From assembly GCA_002385665.1 (NCBI GenBank), contig DGDX01000096.1:464-18600 (forward strand): a stretch of 18,137 bases of DNA. The letters run 5' to 3'. Of this stretch, positions 14,652 to 18,137 are shown piece by piece; positions within the stretch are counted from its first letter, which is position 1, and the number at the start of each line of letters is the position of its first letter. This stretch comes from Firmicutes bacterium UBA3941. Lineage in GTDB: Bacteria > Bacillota > Clostridia > Caldicoprobacterales > UBA3941. A program made the position numbers and the translations under genes. Under the pieces are notes generated by a model that was given only the letters and a program-made list of their open reading frames with translations, had not been told where the DNA came from and ran no database searches.

Positions 14652-16370
14652 ATGTTTAATTATGATTATTTTTCCGATTCGGCTTTCAGAGAAGCTATGG
14701 AAGAGCTCTCTTTGGAAGAGGGAGAGCAATTCATTATCCCATCATCTGTAACGGCATTAAGGATCACAGCTCCGGAAGCTTTGACAGATCTGGCTTATTT
14801 TAAAAATCTACATTCCCTTCATATTTATTGCGCAGAGTTGGATAATCTTGAGGAAATAAAAATGCTTAAGCATTTAACCGAACTTTTGCTTTTTGACAGC
14901 AGTATAAATGATCTGTCAGCCTTATGGGATATGGAGCAGCTTACAAGCTTATTCACGGATCAATTCTGCGACATTGCTCCTGTATCACGGTTGAGAAATC
15001 TAAATACGCTGGGAATAATGCACGGGTATTTATCCGATTTGACTCATCTCAACAATCTGACGAAGCTGAATGATTTAATTTTGCAGGTTTGTAATCTTCA
15101 TAATATTGAATTCATACAGAGTATGAAAAATCTCCGCCTGGTAAATATAACAATGAATAAAGTAAGTGATATACGGCCCTTAGAAGGGCTGACCAATCTG
15201 GAAGTGGTTGAGCTATGGGAAAACCAGATCCGGGATCTCTCCCCTCTTAAGGATCTGGAGCAAATAATCGAACTGGATATTTCAAGTAACCCTATAAATT
15301 GGGAATACTGCGATTTAAGTGATTTAAAATGCCTTCCCGGTTTAAAGAAAATTGGATTGTTCGATCTTTCCATCACTCCTGAACAAATAATAAAGGCTCA
15401 GAATTTAAGGGAAGTGTATCTGGGAGGCAAAAAATGCAGCGACATATCATTTCTGACCAATCATCCAGGCATCGAATCGGTAGGCCTGGTTGGAAGTTCG
15501 GTCCGGGATATTTCATACCTCACAGGGCTTCCCAATCTGAAAGAATTATGGATTTCTGGAAATGAAGAAATCGAGGATTATACTCCGATTCATTTGCTTA
15601 GAAGCAGGGGAATAGAAGTACATACGGACGGATGGACGTTGGACGATGATTTTATTGAACTCCATATTCACACAATCCATTCAAAGAAAGGCTCGGTAAT
15701 CCAGCCTGAAAGCCTGGCGAATTGGATGTCAAAAGTGGATGTAAAAGCGGTTGCCATAACCGATTATAATACGTTGGATGCATTCCCTGAAGCAGGCCAC
15801 TTTTTGGGCATTGATAATATCAAAACAATCTTCGGTATGGAAACCAGTACGGAAAAAGGGCATATTACACTGCTGGCAAAGGATCAGGATGGCCTGGAAT
15901 GCCTGTATAGTTTAGAGGCTGGTTTGAATGGTGAAGATGATATCATCGAAGAAAAGGATTTGCTTGCCCAAAGAAAAGGCCTGCTTTTGGGAAGCGGTGA
16001 TGAATACGGGGAGCTGGTACAGGCCATAGAAAAAGGTAATACGTGGAAAGAACTTAAATCTATTGCGAAGAAATTTGATTATCTGGAGCTGATGCCGGTA
16101 TTTAACCGGGATGTAGTGGAAACCATTATCGACCTGGGTGAAAAATTGGATATCCCTGTTTGTGCTGTAAGTGATGCAAGGTTTTTACGTCGTGAGGATG
16201 AAGTGCTGCTGCGCAAACTAAATAACACAAAGATAGAAGCACCACGGTACTTGCGTGACTATCAGGGAAAGCGCTCATCGTTTTCCTATTTGGATCAGGA
16301 TATACAGGATAAGATTATTATTGACGGACCGAATAGGGTTTTGGGGATGATTGAGGATGTGAAGTTGTAG
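14652..16370 (+). CDS. leucine-rich-repeat protein with a C-terminal PolC-type PHP domain
   Basis: A 572-residue fusion. Residues about 30-325 form ten or so leucine-rich repeats of 21-24 residues of the SDS22/internalin type (LTNLEVVELWENQIRDLSPL is typical). Residues about 334-572 follow the PHP domain of Gram-positive DNA polymerase PolC block by block: IELHIHTIHS, AVAITDYNTLDAFPEA, IFGMETS, GHITLLAKDQDGL, KGLLLGSGDEYGEL, FDYLELMP, LGEKLDIPV and the ending VLGMIEDVKL. The exonuclease that PolC carries between IYGME and the HITLL strand is absent. Metal ligands are only partly kept: H338, H340, D371, E397 and H404 are present, but the TDH histidine is Y372 and the DVH/NVH histidine is R510. 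There is no signal peptide or membrane segment. AGGTG precedes the ATG at 14652, and an upstream GTG at 14643 was rejected. It is divergent from the EEP gene. Function unknown. Confidence 0.85.
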   Translation: MFNYDYFSDSAFREAMEELSLEEGEQFIIPSSVTALRITAPEALTDLAYFKNLHSLHIYCAELDNLEEIKMLKHLTELLLFDSSINDLSALWDMEQLTSLFTDQFCDIAPVSRLRNLNTLGIMHGYLSDLTHLNNLTKLNDLILQVCNLHNIEFIQSMKNLRLVNITMNKVSDIRPLEGLTNLEVVELWENQIRDLSPLKDLEQIIELDISSNPINWEYCDLSDLKCLPGLKKIGLFDLSITPEQIIKAQNLREVYLGGKKCSDISFLTNHPGIESVGLVGSSVRDISYLTGLPNLKELWISGNEEIEDYTPIHLLRSRGIEVHTDGWTLDDDFIELHIHTIHSKKGSVIQPESLANWMSKVDVKAVAITDYNTLDAFPEAGHFLGIDNIKTIFGMETSTEKGHITLLAKDQDGLECLYSLEAGLNGEDDIIEEKDLLAQRKGLLLGSGDEYGELVQAIEKGNTWKELKSIAKKFDYLELMPVFNRDVVETIIDLGEKLDIPVCAVSDARFLRREDEVLLRKLNNTKIEAPRYLRDYQGKRSSFSYLDQDIQDKIIIDGPNRVLGMIEDVKL

Positions 16371-16471
16371 GTTATTGGATCTCTGTACAGGTACGGTCGG
16401 TATGTAGCCACCCGTTTCCCGTTCCCGGGAGAACCAAAACGATAAACCTCATAATAAGCAAAAATACGCAT

Positions 16472-16499
16472 AAAAAATCCCGCATGAACTATACGGGAT
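16472..16499 (-). terminator. intrinsic terminator behind the 130-residue orphan gene
   Basis: On the minus strand ATCCCG (16494-16499) pairs with CGGGAT (16477-16482) around an 11-base loop and is followed by six T. It lies 36 bases after the stop at 16535 and faces the convergent LRR-PHP gene, for which no separate terminator was seen. Confidence 0.65.
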
Positions 16500-16534
16500 C
16501 AATATGTATTATTCTTTACTATTATAGATGTTTA

Positions 16535-16927
16535 TTAATTTTTAACCTCCCAATATTTTCTTTCTACACCGAATGTACCTTTTTCATTAGCTATAAAACC
16601 TAATGATTCACAATACTCGCGATAGAGATTTTCCAGGACAGGGTTGGGGGTAGGTTTTTTACCTATTATTTCGGAAATAGCAGGGTTTGTCACTCTACCA
16701 TCCTTTTTACGGTTATTTAAATGCTCATTCATTCCATTATTCAGATAACCGATAAACCTACTTGGATAAAATCTATACTTACCATTCTTTTCCATAGCTA
16801 TAAAACAAGTGCCTCTCCTAATCAAATTGATCGCAAAAGTATATTCCGGATCTTTTTTAGAAGCTAAATACTTATCCAACGTTTCCATATTTACTTTAAT
16901 CTCATTAAGGCTCTCCACAGTTCTCAT
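16535..16927 (-). CDS. 130-residue protein of unknown function
   Basis: A soluble, basic 130-residue protein with no signal or membrane segment. The N-terminal 35 residues look helical. The rest contains GTCFIAMEKNGKYRFYPSRF, then GYLNNGMNEHLNNRKKDGR, TNPAISEIIGKKPTPNP, YREYCESLGF and the ending FGVERKYWEVKN. I have an unproven impression of similar segments ahead of HNH nuclease domains in restriction-type proteins, but no HNH motif is present here. GGAGG lies nine bases before the ATG at 16927; an upstream TTG start was rejected. A clear terminator follows. It lies between the LRR-PHP gene and a decayed gene next to hsdR, so it may belong to a defence-related neighbourhood. Confidence 0.72.
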   Translation of the reverse strand: MRTVESLNEIKVNMETLDKYLASKKDPEYTFAINLIRRGTCFIAMEKNGKYRFYPSRFIGYLNNGMNEHLNNRKKDGRVTNPAISEIIGKKPTPNPVLENLYREYCESLGFIANEKGTFGVERKYWEVKN

Positions 16928-16969
16928 AACACTATTCCTCCCACGCAATTTATAATTTTAACATAATAA

Positions 16970-17299
16970 CTAAATTTTTATTTCTCCATCATACACTTCA
17001 CCTTTGACGTTATAAGTTAAGTTAATATCGTATCCGAAATCCATTTGCTGAATGACGGATTATCCTTGAATTGCTTAAGTAATTCCATTTGCTATTACTT
17101 GCTCATGAAAATGGGTTACCATGGTATCTGCTTGTTTCCCTATTGCGTATGAATTGGATTTTACAGTCAAGTCCCAGATAATGTGTAAAATACCTCGCGC
17201 AGCACGTAGCTGTTTACGATACTTTTGGGGCGGTGCAAGAACAGCAGTTATATCATCAAAGTCGTGTCCAGTAATGCCGAGGCAGATCTCTATTCTATG
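16970..17299 (-). pseudogene. decayed gene remnant spread over three frames
   Basis: Coding-like sequence on the minus strand continues through all three frames. One frame (17299-17075) has no start codon and includes DDITAVLAPPQKYRKQLRAA, GILHIIWDLTVKSNSYAIG and VTHFHEQVIANGIT. A second (17088-17017) reads MELLKQFKDNPSFSKWISDT. A third (17044-16970) reads MDFGYDINLTYNVKGEVYDG and ends at 16970. Each passes to the next within a few codons, as expected of a gene hit by two small indels and missing its 5' end. No ribosome binding site was found. The upstream end overlaps the last codon and stop of hsdR. I do not recognise the family. Three unrelated short peptides are possible but less likely. 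Confidence 0.5.
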
Positions 17300-18137
17300 C
17301 TATTCTTCTCATTGACCAATGCTCACATTGTTTGAGTACTATATCTAATGCCTCCTTCATTTCTTCAGGTGGATACTTATATCTACGGAGCAACCTTCTA
17401 ACTATACTTCTCATTCTGGCTCTGCCTGATTCTTTGTATTGCCAGTCTATTGATTCGTTCTCCCTCAATTCCTTTGTGAGCTCCTTGGCCATTTGTATCA
17501 GGACCTCATCCTCATAAAACTCCTCAATTGTCTCTTTAAACGTCAGAGCATGATAAAAGGACAGCTCCTCCTTTGTAAGACCTATCTTCTCTCCGTTTTT
17601 ATCCGCCTCGACAATATCCCTCGCGATATTTATTAGGCTCTCTATAATCCTATTCAGTTTTTCAATATATTGGTCCTCGGTGTAGATATTACTCTGCCCG
17701 CCAGCACGATAGGGATGTTCGGTTTCTTCCTGGCTACTACTGCCATGCTGACTTCTCTGTTCTTCCTGAAATAGTTGGTCTAAACTTTCAGCATTGGCTA
17801 TCTGACTTCTCCGATACTCATCCATAATCCTTTTTATTCTTTCAGAAAACTCCTCGGATTTAACTATGTCTGTCCTGGAGTATAGCCTTACTTCTTCCCT
17901 TAGCAGCTTGTGCATTAGTTCTATAGCCAGGTTTTTTTGCTTCATATTGAAAATTCTGTTTAAAAACTCTTCGTCGAATATTGAGAACTCCATATCTATA
18001 TCCGAGAACAGGTTTATGACTCCTTCACTTCTTATGCTGTTTTCCAGGAGTTCTTCTATCTGTTTGTTTATCTCTTTTAGAGATATCTTCCCTTCTTCCC
18101 TTATCCTGCTAAAACCAATTCTAATGGCTTCAATGAA
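17295..18137 (-). CDS. hsdR: type I restriction enzyme R subunit HsdR, C-terminal 280 residues
   Basis: The frame is open from the right edge to a TAG at 17295, so the true start, nuclease and helicase domains lie outside the window. The visible part is the helical C-terminal region of HsdR, which contacts the methyltransferase core. FDEEFLNRIFNMKQKNLAIE and LMHKLLREEVRLYSRTDIVK lead to IARDIVEADKNGEKIGLTKEE, split in the family by a variable linker, then SFYHAL, and the ending SIVRRLLRRYKYPPEEMKEA resembles the conserved HsdR tail. The linker at about residues 120-150 is polar and Ser/Gln/Glu-rich, longer than I would expect. An internal ATG at 17993 has no sign of being a start. No hsdM or hsdS is in the window; they would lie upstream. 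HsdR translocates DNA with ATP and cuts foreign DNA. Confidence 0.85.
   Translation of the reverse strand, partial: FIEAIRIGFSRIREEGKISLKEINKQIEELLENSIRSEGVINLFSDIDMEFSIFDEEFLNRIFNMKQKNLAIELMHKLLREEVRLYSRTDIVKSEEFSERIKRIMDEYRRSQIANAESLDQLFQEEQRSQHGSSSQEETEHPYRAGGQSNIYTEDQYIEKLNRIIESLINIARDIVEADKNGEKIGLTKEELSFYHALTFKETIEEFYEDEVLIQMAKELTKELRENESIDWQYKESGRARMRSIVRRLLRRYKYPPEEMKEALDIVLKQCEHWSMRRIA

Noticed and set aside
15098-15376. Minus-strand open frame inside the LRR-PHP gene
   Set aside because: It lies inside the leucine-rich repeats of a well-supported gene and is a shadow.

Overview
The window looks like chromosomal DNA of a motile, Gram-positive-type Clostridia/Firmicutes bacterium. The reasons are the gene order flaG-fliD-fliS with a small chaperone, the long FliD, strong AGGAGG-type ribosome binding sites, consensus sigma-A and sigma-28/sigma-D promoters, and LysM, G5, M23 and bactofilin envelope genes. 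I cannot name the genus. No tRNA, rRNA, CRISPR array, insertion sequence or phage module was seen. Nearly every gene lies on the minus strand; the one clear plus-strand gene is the LRR-PHP gene at 14652-16370.

Left part (1-5528): the start of an aconitase gene with a strong promoter, a PhnP-like metallo-beta-lactamase-fold hydrolase, then a filament-assembly operon reading flaG, fliD, fliS and a FlgN/FliT-like chaperone. A near-consensus sigma-28 promoter drives the operon and a good intrinsic terminator closes it.

Envelope part (5563-9744): an M23 peptidase translationally coupled to a bactofilin, as in the csd1-ccmA shape module of Helicobacter. Next is a membrane protein that combines a catalytically dead MPN/JAMM domain, a transmembrane helix, a coiled coil and a LysM domain. 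Then comes a membrane-anchored G5-domain protein that is split by an apparent single-base frameshift. Short perfect or near-perfect tandem repeats sit in front of two of these genes.

Middle (9982-13434): a calcineurin-like phosphoesterase, a 419-base gap with a long imperfect inverted repeat, and a two-gene ABC exporter (permease and ATPase, overlapping by 4 bases) with its own promoter.

Right part (13528-18137), more AT-rich and accessory in character: an endonuclease/exonuclease/phosphatase-family enzyme, divergent from a leucine-rich-repeat protein whose C-terminus is a PolC-type PHP domain without the exonuclease insertion. Then come a 130-residue orphan protein, a gene remnant scattered over three frames, and the C-terminal part of a type I restriction HsdR subunit that runs off the window. 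The LRR-PHP fusion and the pseudo-MPN-LysM protein are the most unusual architectures here. All family assignments come from motifs and remembered family sequences; no search was run.
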